Assembly (NCBI GenBank): GCA_022573285.1
Contig: JACZUF010000002.1
Span: 1 to 64,000, forward strand
Length of the DNA stretch: 64,000 nt
Direction: 5' to 3'
DNA from: Chloroflexota bacterium
GTDB taxonomy: Bacteria > Chloroflexota > Dehalococcoidia > Lucifugimonadales > UBA3495
Positions 53,524 to 63,808 of the stretch are shown one piece after another (positions within the stretch are counted from its first letter, which is position 1; each line of letters begins with the position of its first letter). A program made the position numbers and the translations under genes. Below the pieces are notes generated by a model, which saw only the letters and a program-made list of their open reading frames with translations, was not told the origin of the DNA and ran no database searches.

Positions 53524-54807
53524 ATGCGGAAGACGCCGGAAAGACTGCCCCTCAAGAACTACCGGGTGCTGGACCTCTCCCGCATCTGGGCGGGGCCGTA
53601 CTGCACCAAGCTGTTCGCCGACATGGGCGCCGAGATCATCAAGATGGAGTCGCTGAGCGTCTACGACTCCCACCGGGGCCCGGTCAGCCCGGCCCGGGGC
53701 ATTGCCGCCTATCCGGACGGCGAACCCGGCGAGCAGCCCTGGAACCGGAACGGCTGGTTCAACTGTCTTCACATGTCCAAGTACGGCGTCACCCTGGAAT
53801 TGACCAAGGACGAGGGACGCCGGGTATTCGAGCAACTGGTGTCCATCAGCGACGTGCTGATCGAGAACTTCCGGCAGGGAAGCCTGGAAAGGCTGGGCTA
53901 CACCTATGAGGAACTGCGGAAACACCGTCCCGACCTGATCTACGTCTCGATGCCGGCCTTCGGCAACACCGGGCCCTGGAAGAGTTACTTGGGCTACGGC
54001 ATCGGCCAGGAGCAGCTCTCGGGCATGGCCCACATGACCGGCTACCGGGGCGAGGGGCCCATGAAGTCGGGCATCAACCACGGCGACCCCATCACCGGCT
54101 CCCACGCCGCCGGAGTCCTGATGGCCGCCCTGCGCCACCGCCGCCGCACCGGCAAGGGCATGTTCATCGACGTCTCCCAGCAGGAGTCCTCAGTCGCCCT
54201 GATGGGGCCCGAAGTCCTGGCCTACCAGATGACCGGACGGGAACCGGAACGCCGGGGCAACCGCTCCGGCTGGTACGCGCCCGCCAACAGCTATCCCTGC
54301 GCCGGCGAGGACCGCTGGGTGACCATCGCCGCCACCAACCAGGAGCAGTGGCGAAACCTCACCCAGGTTATGAAATTCCCAGAAATGACCGGCGACCCCC
54401 GGTTCGCCACCGCCGCCCAGCGCCGTGAGAACGAAGACGAACTGGACCGGACCATCTCGAAATGGACCATCGGCCAAGATGCCTATGACGTTGCCCACAA
54501 ACTTCAAAAGGCGGGAGTGCCCGCCGCTCCGGTGCTGCGCGGCCCCGACCTGTTGGCCGACCCCCACTACAAGCACAGGGGCACCTTCGTCACCGTGGAC
54601 CACCCTCAGGTGGGACCCAAGCAGTATCCGGGGATCCCCTGGAAGATGTCGGCCACCCCCGGACAGGTCCGCTGGCCGTCCCCGACTTTGGGACAGCACA
54701 ACCGGGAGGTCTACGGCGAGCTGCTGGGACTGACCGGGACCGAGATCGGCCAACTGGAAAAGTCCGGGACCATCGGCGACCGGCCCACCGGCTCGCGAAT
54801 TATCTAG
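53524..54807 (+). CDS. CaiB/BaiF class III CoA-transferase with catalytic Asp
   Basis: This 427-residue family III CoA-transferase has KNYRVLDLSRIWAGPYCTKLFADMGAE at the start, PAFGNTGPWKSYLGYG, and the catalytic Asp188 in NHGDPITGSHAAGVLMAAL. The start is the ATG at 53524, four bases after the preceding stop; an ORF opens at 53488 in the overlapping frame. The C-terminal LGLTGTEIGQLEKSGTIG is typical. With the Gln-containing partner it repeats the arrangement seen at 30658-33239. The substrates are unknown. Confidence 0.92.
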   Translation: MRKTPERLPLKNYRVLDLSRIWAGPYCTKLFADMGAEIIKMESLSVYDSHRGPVSPARGIAAYPDGEPGEQPWNRNGWFNCLHMSKYGVTLELTKDEGRRVFEQLVSISDVLIENFRQGSLERLGYTYEELRKHRPDLIYVSMPAFGNTGPWKSYLGYGIGQEQLSGMAHMTGYRGEGPMKSGINHGDPITGSHAAGVLMAALRHRRRTGKGMFIDVSQQESSVALMGPEVLAYQMTGREPERRGNRSGWYAPANSYPCAGEDRWVTIAATNQEQWRNLTQVMKFPEMTGDPRFATAAQRRENEDELDRTISKWTIGQDAYDVAHKLQKAGVPAAPVLRGPDLLADPHYKHRGTFVTVDHPQVGPKQYPGIPWKMSATPGQVRWPSPTLGQHNREVYGELLGLTGTEIGQLEKSGTIGDRPTGSRII

Positions 54808-55371
54808 TCCCACTGGTCAGAGAATGCCGTTAGGTTCATCCGCTCACCCTGAGCTCCGACCCGAGGTCGAGAGTCTCGATGAAATCGGACCTGTCGGAGG
54901 GCGCACGCTTTGACACTCTTGTTTGTGGCGATACAATACCTGCGGCCGGACCGTCCATCAAATAAGAAATCGGCTAAGGAGGGAAGCAACGCCCTCACCT
55001 CAATCCGCTCCCCGAAGGGAGATCAGGCAGCTTGACTCCCCATGAAGCTAAGTTGAGCCTACCATGAAAAAGTCCCTTCCCCATCTCAGGAGCTTTGCCT
55101 CAATAGTATCGATCGCGGCTAGTTTCTGGTTTGAACGGCGCTACACATATGTCACCCTGAGCGTAGCCAAGGGTCTGCCAAGGTGATGATTGGAAGATTC
55201 TTCGTCGCTTCACTCCTCAGAATGACAGTTTTGAGGCCAGCCCCCTCACAGCGGGAAGGTTAGGTCCCCCGATTAATCGGGGAGACTCGCGACCTTGTCG
55301 GAGATCGGGGCGATTTGCCCCCGCATATTCCTCAAACACAGAGCCAAAGTACAGCAATTGGAGGCGCGGAA
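54808..55371. other. Gene-free region with repeats
   Basis: The 564 bp hold the inverted 78-bp repeat (55150-55227), a perfect palindrome CCCCGATTAATCGGGG (55267-55282), and a degraded fragment (54836-54905) with CTCACCCTGAGC and TCGGAGGGC. A 40-codon ORF at 55064 ends in the repeat and is not credible. Confidence 0.55.
55150..55227. repeat. 78-bp dispersed repeat, copy 2 (inverted)
   Basis: TGTCACCCTGAGCGTAGCC to CTCCTCAGAATGACA, the reverse complement of 42486-42563 with about four changes. Confidence 0.9.
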
Positions 55372-56136
55372 TTGGCAGAGAAAGAAGTTCTTTATGAGAT
55401 CAAAGAGGGCATCGCCTACATCACCATGAACCGGCCCGAGAAGCTGAACGCCATCGACCCGCCCATGCGTCAGCTACTCTGGGACGCCTTCCAGGACGTT
55501 AAGAACAACCCCGAGGTCCGCTGCGCCATCGTCACCGGGGCCGGACGGGCCTTCTCCACCGGGCACGACTTGATCGCGATGGCCGCCGGCGGCGCCAATG
55601 AGGGACATAGCACCGGCGACCTTTACGTGGTCCAGTCCACCATCTGGAAGCCCATCATCGCCGCCATCAACGGCATCTGCCTGGCCCAGGGTTGCGGCAT
55701 CGCCCTGGGCAGCGACATCCGCATCGCGTCCTCCAAGGCCGAGTTCGGCTGGCCCCAGGCCAAGCGGGGCATATCCTCGGTCAGCGGCCCGGCGCTGCTG
55801 TCCCAGGTTGTTCCCAGGAACATCGCCTTCGAGTTCCTGTTCACCGGAGACTTCGTGAACGCCGAAAAGGCCCTGCAGTTGATGCTGGTCAACTACGTGG
55901 TGGAGCCCAAAGAGGTCATGCCAAGGGCCGAGGAGATCGCCCGGAAGATAACCGCCAACGCACCCCTGTCCATCGCCGCCATCAAAGAAGCCGCCGTCAA
56001 GGGCTCGGAGATGGGCCTGGAGGAACGGGTGGCCTTCGCCCAGAAAAAGCGCAACGAAGTGCTGGAGAGCGAAGACGCCAAGGAAGGCGTGCGGGCCTTC
56101 GCCGAGAAGCGCGCCCCGGTGTGGAAGGGACGTTAA
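55372..56136 (+). CDS. Crotonase-family protein without either catalytic Glu
   Basis: This 254-residue enoyl-CoA hydratase/isomerase-fold protein has a TTG start at 55372 chosen by GGAGG seven bases upstream (the ORF opens at 55315). The fold motifs MNRPEKLNAIDPPM, GAGRAFSTGHDL and INGICLAQGCGIALGSD are present. The first glutamate position reads GCGIAL and the second GWPQAKRG. Hydratase catalysis by the usual pair is therefore not possible. It may be an isomerase, hydrolase or lyase subtype. It stands alone on the plus strand, 70 bp before recQ. Confidence 0.88.
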   Translation: MAEKEVLYEIKEGIAYITMNRPEKLNAIDPPMRQLLWDAFQDVKNNPEVRCAIVTGAGRAFSTGHDLIAMAAGGANEGHSTGDLYVVQSTIWKPIIAAINGICLAQGCGIALGSDIRIASSKAEFGWPQAKRGISSVSGPALLSQVVPRNIAFEFLFTGDFVNAEKALQLMLVNYVVEPKEVMPRAEEIARKITANAPLSIAAIKEAAVKGSEMGLEERVAFAQKKRNEVLESEDAKEGVRAFAEKRAPVWKGR

Positions 56137-56206
56137 CCCCAACAACCGGCCAAATCGCTGACACTATAGCCTTGAAGCCTCGGATGCTCCTGGCTAGGAT
56201 GGGGCC

Positions 56207-58387
<2,181 letters not shown>

Positions 58388-58721
58388 AGGATCACGCTTT
58401 CCAAGGCCGCCGTTTGCAAGCCGAAAGTTGCCTGATGCGTGTAGGGGCAGGTTTGAAACCTGCCCCTACATATTTGGAATCATGTTCCATCAAAGCAAAT
58501 TCTTTCCGCACACGTTCGTCCTGAGCTCCGTCGAAGGGCGCGCATCAGCCAAGTCACCCGGAAGGCAACACCTTGGTCACCCGTGGCGGTGGTTCGACTA
58601 GCTCACCACGAACGGTTGGGAAATCGGTAGGAGAGAAAAGATAAGCCGATCCCCAGACCTAAAGCCCCAGGGCGTCGGCCAGGCGGCGGGCTGAAATCTA
58701 ATCTGGATATCAGACACCAGG
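58388..58721. other. Gene-free region with two dispersed repeats
   Basis: It contains the perfect palindrome GTAGGGGCAGGTTTG/CAAACCTGCCCCTAC type (58441-58469) and, at 58512-58616, the two arms of the GTTCG/CGAAC repeat in inverted order relative to 26933-27000. No ORF or other signal was seen. Confidence 0.6.
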
Positions 58722-58943
58722 TTACTTCCCCAGTTTCGCCTTTACTTCATCCCAAGGAACAAGACCAACGCCGTTACCATCGAGTTCGCCGACTCGCCGT
58801 TCGATCTCCTCCAGCCAAGCGGACTCAATATCCTCGTCAACCTCGTGTTCCAAGCTCTCTAATAGCAGACCAGCCAACGTAGCTCGGTCTTGTTCATCGA
58901 GAATTGATGCCTGCTCGAACAATTCTTCAATAGGGGTAGCCAG
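58722..58943 (-). CDS. Addiction-module component (orphan antitoxin-like)
   Basis: This 73-residue acidic helical protein, LATPIEELFEQASILDEQDR, then LAGLLLESLEHEVDEDIESAWLEEIERRVGEL, matches the short 'putative addiction module component' family that usually precedes a RelE/ParE toxin. The frame from 58922 lacks the family's first residues. A CTG at 58943, with AAGGAGGAGTC directly upstream, gives the expected start, so a CTG start is likely. No toxin gene follows within the next 330 bp. Confidence 0.7.
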   Translation of the reverse strand: MATPIEELFEQASILDEQDRATLAGLLLESLEHEVDEDIESAWLEEIERRVGELDGNGVGLVPWDEVKAKLGK

Positions 58944-58952
58944 GACTCCTCC

Positions 58953-60074
58953 TTACAACCCCAGTGCATCCGCCAAACGGCGGCGGTGGAACTTGGGGTC
59001 GCCCAGGTAGTGGTAGAGGGTGCGGGACGCGGTGGTGTGCAGGGTCAGTCCGTACTCGGTCATGCTGCCCACCCCGGCATGGACCTCGTGGGCGTAGTTG
59101 CAGGCCTCGTAGTAGCCCTCGCTGCCCACCGCCTTGGCCAGGTGTACGCTGCCGGCCGCATCCCGGCCGATGTCCAACTTCCACAGCGCTTCGTAGGCCG
59201 TCCACCGCGCGGCGTCCAGGGCGTTCAGCAGATTGATCACCTGGTCCTGGACCCGTTGGAACCGGCCGATGGGCGTGCCGAACTGGATGCGGGTGCGGCT
59301 GTAGTCCACCGACAGCTCGTAGATGGCCTGGCTGCCTCCGACCTGGAAGGCGCACAGCACCGGGATGGTCTTTTCCGCCGCCCTCTCCAGGGCTTCCCAG
59401 CCCCCAGACAAGGCCCCGCCCAATACCTGGGACGGGTCCGCCGGAACGTTCTCGATGCTGATCTCCGACAGGTTCCAGGCGAAGCCCGGGAGGCTACGAG
59501 CGGTGATCCCGGGGGCGTCGGCGGGGACGATGACCAGCCCGACGTCGTTGCTCTCTTCGGACCGGGCGGCGCAGAGCAGGTGGGTGGCCGACTCGCCGTC
59601 GTACACGTAGGCTTTAGTGCCGTTGAGAGTGTATCCGTCGCCGTTCCGCTTGGCGGTCAGACGCACGTCGCCTTCCTCCCAGCCGTAGTCGGCTTCGGTG
59701 ACGGCGGCCACCATTCGAACTTCACCGGAGGCCAGGCGCGGCAACCAGTCCCGCTTCTGTTCCTCGGTGCCGCCCTCCAGCAAGGTCAACGCCGCCAGGA
59801 CGGCTGAACTGATGTGGGGACCGGGCACCGGACCTCGGCCCAGTTCCTCGAAGAGCACTCCCGCGTCGGTGAAAGACCCGCCCTCGCCGCCGTACTCGGT
59901 GGGTATCAAGATGCCCAGCCAGCCGGTCTGGGTCAACCGCTCCCACGGTTCTTCCGGTGTGGGCTCGGTGGGCGAGGCGATCTGCAGCAGCGTCTCCTTG
60001 GGGTACTCCTGCTGAACGAACCGGCGCACCGCCGTCTTGAGCATCTCTTGTTCCGGGGTTAGGGACAGGTCCAT
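58953..60074 (-). CDS. Acyl-CoA dehydrogenase (small partner)
   Basis: At 373 residues it has the N-terminal domain MDLSLTPEQEMLKTAVRRFV, IPTEYGGEGGSFTDAGVLFEELGRG, the NGTKAYVYDG strand region and C-terminal IQFGTPIGRFQRVQDQVINLL. The FAD-binding second subunit pattern is weak and no YEGT-type base is present in the last 60 residues (EVHAGVGSMTEYGL). It follows the larger acyl-CoA dehydrogenase gene by 73 bp, a pairing known from heteromeric alpha2beta2 FadE enzymes. It may thus be the non-catalytic or helper subunit. Confidence 0.87.
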   Translation of the reverse strand: MDLSLTPEQEMLKTAVRRFVQQEYPKETLLQIASPTEPTPEEPWERLTQTGWLGILIPTEYGGEGGSFTDAGVLFEELGRGPVPGPHISSAVLAALTLLEGGTEEQKRDWLPRLASGEVRMVAAVTEADYGWEEGDVRLTAKRNGDGYTLNGTKAYVYDGESATHLLCAARSEESNDVGLVIVPADAPGITARSLPGFAWNLSEISIENVPADPSQVLGGALSGGWEALERAAEKTIPVLCAFQVGGSQAIYELSVDYSRTRIQFGTPIGRFQRVQDQVINLLNALDAARWTAYEALWKLDIGRDAAGSVHLAKAVGSEGYYEACNYAHEVHAGVGSMTEYGLTLHTTASRTLYHYLGDPKFHRRRLADALGL

Positions 60075-60147
60075 GTTTTCTCCCTTCGGTCGAGCGGTCA
60101 GCAGCCTGCTATCAGCTATCGGGCTGACGGCTGACCGCTGACGGCTT

Positions 60148-61380
60148 TTACGACAGTGCGCCCGCCTTCTCTCTGACCTCGCGGCCGATGCCGATGCGGC
60201 GGGCCATGATCACCTTCTGTATGTCGGTGGTGCCGCCCGGGTGGATGGCGACGATGCCAGCCCGGGAGTGGGCCTCCATGTGGCCATCGGCGGCGCCCAG
60301 CTTGGGGTCGTGGGTCAGACCGGCGGGCCCCAAGATGTCCAGCATGGCTCCCGCCATGCGCAGCCCATTGGTCTTGCGCAGGTAGGATGCCTGGGGGCCT
60401 TCGTAGGTGGTGGTTATCCCGCTATGACGCATCCAGTAGTTGCGGAGTTGCAGCAGGCGGACCACCTCCTGCTCGATGTAGACGTCGATGAGCCGCTCCC
60501 GGGCGTCGGGGTCCTTGGTGATGGGCTGGCCCCGGCGCATGGTCGTCTTGCAATGCTCGAATAGCCGGTCCACCAGGTGGTTGCGGCCGATGCGGCCACC
60601 GGTGCCGTGCTCCAGTTCCAGGTGGGTGGTGGCCACCTTCCAGCCCTGGTTCTCTCCGCCGATCAGGTTGAAGGCGGGGACCCGCACGTTGTCGAAGAAC
60701 ACGGTGTTCTTGACACCGGAACCCGCGCCGGACTCGCCGCCGGAGATGAGCAGGTCCATGGGCTGCACGGTGATTCCGGGCAGGTCCGAGGGAATCATGA
60801 ACCAGCCCAGGTTCTCGTGGCGTTTGGCCTCGGGGTCGGTCACGGTGATCGTCCACATGTAGTCGCAACCCAACGAACTGCCAACGAAAATCTTCTGGCC
60901 GTTGATCAGATAATCGTCTCCTTCCCGGATGGCCGTGGTCTGGACGTTGGCCAGATCGGAGCCGGCCTCGGGCTCGGAGAGCAGTTGCCAGGTGCGGACC
61001 GCGCCGGTGAAGATGGGGGGCAGAAAGAACTGCTTCTGCTCGTCGGAACCCCAGACAATGATTGATGCGCCGCCCAGTCTTCCGCCCGAGTCGTAGTAGG
61101 GAGGCAGGGTCAGGCCGAAGAGGTCGATCTCTTCCTCCAATACCACCGCATGGTCCACGTCCAGACCCCCGCCGCCGTACTGAGTCTCGGCTGTGGGCCA
61201 GAGCCAACCCTTGGCGCCCAGCTTGCGGCCCAGGTCCCGCCGCAACTGGTACTGCTCCTCGGTCAGGTCTATGGGGTCGGCCGGGTGGGTGATGCCGCTG
61301 GGCACGTTGTCCTTCAACCAGGCCTTGACCTCCTGGCGGAACTCTTCTTGCTCCTGGGTATAACGGGGTTCGAAGTCCAT
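60148..61380 (-). CDS. Acyl-CoA dehydrogenase (large partner)
   Basis: This 410-residue FAD enzyme has YTQEQEEFRQEVKAWLKDNV, the flavin-binding LLSEPEAGSDLAN, GQKIFVGSSLGCDYMW and the C-terminal HPGGTTDIQKVIMARRIG. That region replaces YEGT by HPGGT, as in some FadE-type heteromers. It oxidises an acyl-CoA to a 2-enoyl-CoA; chain or steroid preference is unknown. A REP-type minirepeat separates it from the smaller partner gene (60096-60150). Confidence 0.9.
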   Translation of the reverse strand: MDFEPRYTQEQEEFRQEVKAWLKDNVPSGITHPADPIDLTEEQYQLRRDLGRKLGAKGWLWPTAETQYGGGGLDVDHAVVLEEEIDLFGLTLPPYYDSGGRLGGASIIVWGSDEQKQFFLPPIFTGAVRTWQLLSEPEAGSDLANVQTTAIREGDDYLINGQKIFVGSSLGCDYMWTITVTDPEAKRHENLGWFMIPSDLPGITVQPMDLLISGGESGAGSGVKNTVFFDNVRVPAFNLIGGENQGWKVATTHLELEHGTGGRIGRNHLVDRLFEHCKTTMRRGQPITKDPDARERLIDVYIEQEVVRLLQLRNYWMRHSGITTTYEGPQASYLRKTNGLRMAGAMLDILGPAGLTHDPKLGAADGHMEAHSRAGIVAIHPGGTTDIQKVIMARRIGIGREVREKAGALS

Positions 61381-61511
61381 GGGCGTCCTCCGGGGTGTTT
61401 AGCTATCAGCCCCGATTCCATCGGGGCAATCAGAACTTTTAGGAATCTGTTGAATCGAGTATGGATTATGCCCTATCGAGCAACGGGGAGACAAGCGCAA
61501 ATGGATCACGC

Positions 61512-61757
61512 CTAATCGGTGTAGAAACTGTTCCTAAGGGACTCTCGGGAAACAAATCGGCTTGCCTGTCGAACGATTGCCTGTATAGTTCCAACGTCGA
61601 GCTGCCGGTGCCTCGGAATGGTGAGAGTCTGGTTCTCACCACCTGAGGCGGTGCGCCTAAGTTTTACATGACTGCCACGTTGGGAGATGACGTGGAAACC
61701 GAAGGACTCTAGAATTCCGATTACTTCCGCGCCGGAAAGCCGCCTAAGTCTGGGCAC
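61512..61757 (-). CDS. hicA: HicA-type mRNA interferase toxin
   Basis: This 81-residue double-stranded RNA-binding-fold toxin has LSGAEVIGILESFGFHVIS, then the catalytic-type His in RGSHVKLRR, and a C-terminal TLTIPRHRQLDVGTIQAIVRQA. The GTG at 61757 (MPRLRRLSG) has GGAG seven bases upstream and overlaps the end of hicB by 14 bp. The antitoxin gene comes first, the reverse of the classic hicA-hicB order. The toxin would cleave mRNA when HicB is degraded. Confidence 0.87.
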   Translation of the reverse strand: MPRLRRLSGAEVIGILESFGFHVISQRGSHVKLRRTASGGENQTLTIPRHRQLDVGTIQAIVRQASRFVSRESLRNSFYTD

Positions 61758-61980
61758 CCGCCAACTCCAGCTCAAAGGTCAGGAAAATCCAGGGATCCGG
61801 TACCAAACCAAAGTCGGCAGGGTCCTCACCTTCTAGGTGCAGACTAACCGCTTCTCTCAGATTATCCACCGTCTCATCCAGGGTTTTTCCTTGGGTAACG
61901 ACTGCTATCTCCAGACATTCAGCAACATAGTATCCTTCGCCTCGCCGGATAGTCGCTTTTACTGCATGTTGTGGTGTCAT
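61744..61980 (-). CDS. hicB: HicB-type antitoxin
   Basis: This 78-residue RNase-H-fold antitoxin starts MTPQHAVKATIRRGEGYYVA, continues ECLEIAVVTQGKTLDETVDNLREAVSLHLEG, and ends FLTFELELAG. It lacks a C-terminal DNA-binding helix, so autoregulation would have to use another partner. It lies directly upstream of hicA with overlapping ends. The toxin-antitoxin pair is flanked by catabolic genes. Confidence 0.86.
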   Translation of the reverse strand: MTPQHAVKATIRRGEGYYVAECLEIAVVTQGKTLDETVDNLREAVSLHLEGEDPADFGLVPDPWIFLTFELELAGAQT

Positions 61981-62027
61981 AGATCACTCTTCACTATGTC
62001 TCTTGCGGACGCTAACGGCTGAAAGCT

Positions 62028-63587
62028 CTATTGGGACTTTAGCGCCCGGCCCGGCAGCGCTCCGGTATGGGTACCATTATCGATGACCAGCTTGCCATTA
62101 ACAATGACGTAGTCGATGCCCACCGGGTATTGTTTGGGGTCGTCGAAGGTGGCTTTGGCCTCCACCGTGTCCGGGTTGAATACCACCACGTCGGCCTTCA
62201 TGCCGTCCCTCAGGATGCCCCGGTCCTGCAGTCCCAACCGCTGGGCGGGCAGGGCGGTCATCTTGCGGACCGCTTCCTCCATCCGGAAAAGGCCCTCCTC
62301 CCGGGCGAACTGGCCCAGTACATAAGGAAAGGTGCCGAACGTCCGGGGGTTGGGCATCTCGCCGGTCAAAACCCCGTCGGAGCCGACCATGTGGGCGGGG
62401 TGGCGGACGATGGTGCGTATGTTCTCCGGGTTTCCGGTCCGGGCCACAAAGCCCACTTCCAAGTTCTCCTCAATCAGCAGGTCGCAGATGGCGTCCACCA
62501 TCTTCTTGCTCTGGAAGGCGGCCAGGTCGGTGAGAGACCGGCCCTCCCATTCCTTGTTCTTGTCCGATCCGACGTGGCTGAATATGTAGTCGTCCAGGGT
62601 CCGGCCCCACATGGGGTTCACCGAGTCGCCGATCCGCTCGCGGACGGCCGGGTCCTTGATCCGCTCCAACATTACCGCGGGCCCCCCGGCGTGGACCCAA
62701 TAGGGCAGCAGGGAATGCAATATGGTGCTGGCGGCCGCATAGGGATATTGGTCGAAGGTCACATCGACTCCGGCGTTCCGTCCCTCGTCCACCAGGTCGA
62801 TCATCTGCTGTCCCATGCCGTCGACGGGGCTGTGAAAGTGGGAAATGTGTACCGGCACGCCGCTCCGTTGGCCGATCTCAACGGCCTCTCGGAACGGATC
62901 AAGCAGTTGGTCGCCTTTGGTGTAGCGGGCGTGAGTCATGTAGAACCCGCCCAGGTCCGATATCGCTTCACAGATCGCCACCAACTCGCCGGTGTCGCTG
63001 TAGGCGCCGGGAGGATAGGTCAGACCGGTGGCGAACCCAAAGGCCCCGTCCTCCATGCCCTGACGGGCCAATTCCTGCATCCGGGCCAGCTCCGGCGGTG
63101 TGGGCGCCCGGTCCTCCCAGCCCATGGCCTCGATGCGGATGGCGGCGTGGGGCACCATGAACGCCACGTTGCAGGCGGCGCGGCCGTCCAGAAGATCCAG
63201 GAACTCCTTAACCGAGCTCCAGCGGGCGTCCGGCGGCGGAGTCCCGTTTATGGCGGCCAGAAAGGTGATTAGCTGCTCCAACTTTGGGGAGGAGATGGGG
63301 GCGTAGGACAGCCCGTCCATGCCGATGGCCTCGGTGGTCACACCCTGCCTCACCTTGGCCTGGTGCTCGGGCTCGGTCATGAGTTTGAGCTCAGAGTGGG
63401 AGTGCATGTCGATGAACCCGGGACAGACCACCGAGCCCGCAACGTCGATGACTCGCCCGGCCTGGACCTGGGAAGTGTCTCCTCGGACCACGGTGACGGT
63501 GTCCCCGGTTATCCCCAGACTGGCCCGGAACCAAGTCTGGCCGGTGCCGTCGACGATTCGGCCATTTCTAAGCAACAGGTCAAACAT
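62028..63587 (-). CDS. N-acyl-D-amino-acid deacylase-like amidohydrolase
   Basis: This 519-residue amidohydrolase of the D-aminoacylase family has MFDLLLRNGRIVDGTGQTWF, VCPGFIDMHSHSELKL (metal His pair), HISHFHS, GQQMIDLVDEGRNAGVDVTFDQYPY and the late Asp region VGSDGVLTGEMPNPRTFGTFPYVLG. The start at 63587 has GGAG five bases upstream; the ORF opens at 63611. It deacylates N-acyl-D-amino acids or related dihydropyrimidine-like amides. It is alone on the minus strand. Confidence 0.91.
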   Translation of the reverse strand: MFDLLLRNGRIVDGTGQTWFRASLGITGDTVTVVRGDTSQVQAGRVIDVAGSVVCPGFIDMHSHSELKLMTEPEHQAKVRQGVTTEAIGMDGLSYAPISSPKLEQLITFLAAINGTPPPDARWSSVKEFLDLLDGRAACNVAFMVPHAAIRIEAMGWEDRAPTPPELARMQELARQGMEDGAFGFATGLTYPPGAYSDTGELVAICEAISDLGGFYMTHARYTKGDQLLDPFREAVEIGQRSGVPVHISHFHSPVDGMGQQMIDLVDEGRNAGVDVTFDQYPYAAASTILHSLLPYWVHAGGPAVMLERIKDPAVRERIGDSVNPMWGRTLDDYIFSHVGSDKNKEWEGRSLTDLAAFQSKKMVDAICDLLIEENLEVGFVARTGNPENIRTIVRHPAHMVGSDGVLTGEMPNPRTFGTFPYVLGQFAREEGLFRMEEAVRKMTALPAQRLGLQDRGILRDGMKADVVVFNPDTVEAKATFDDPKQYPVGIDYVIVNGKLVIDNGTHTGALPGRALKSQ

Positions 63588-63808
63588 GGTCTCTCCCCAA
63601 TAATTGTCCAACGTGAATTAGCTGATGCGATGAACGGGGTCTCGTTATCCAAAGCGACCCTAAAGTACCACAAAGAGCGGAACCCAGGGCCTCCCGGCAT
63701 GGCCGAAAAACCTTGCCAGTGGCCGGGGTTGCAGATAACATTGGGAAAATCCGGCTCCAGACCATCCCATTCTATGTACGCCGATTCTCTATCAAATGGA
63801 GGCTAAAC

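Noticed and set aside
55064-55186. 40-codon ORF starting MKKSLPHLRS
   Set aside because: No ribosome site, and its last part is the 78-bp repeat.
58441-58469. recQ terminator
   Set aside because: The palindrome is perfect but has no T-run and belongs to a repeat also found at 30577; termination is unproven.
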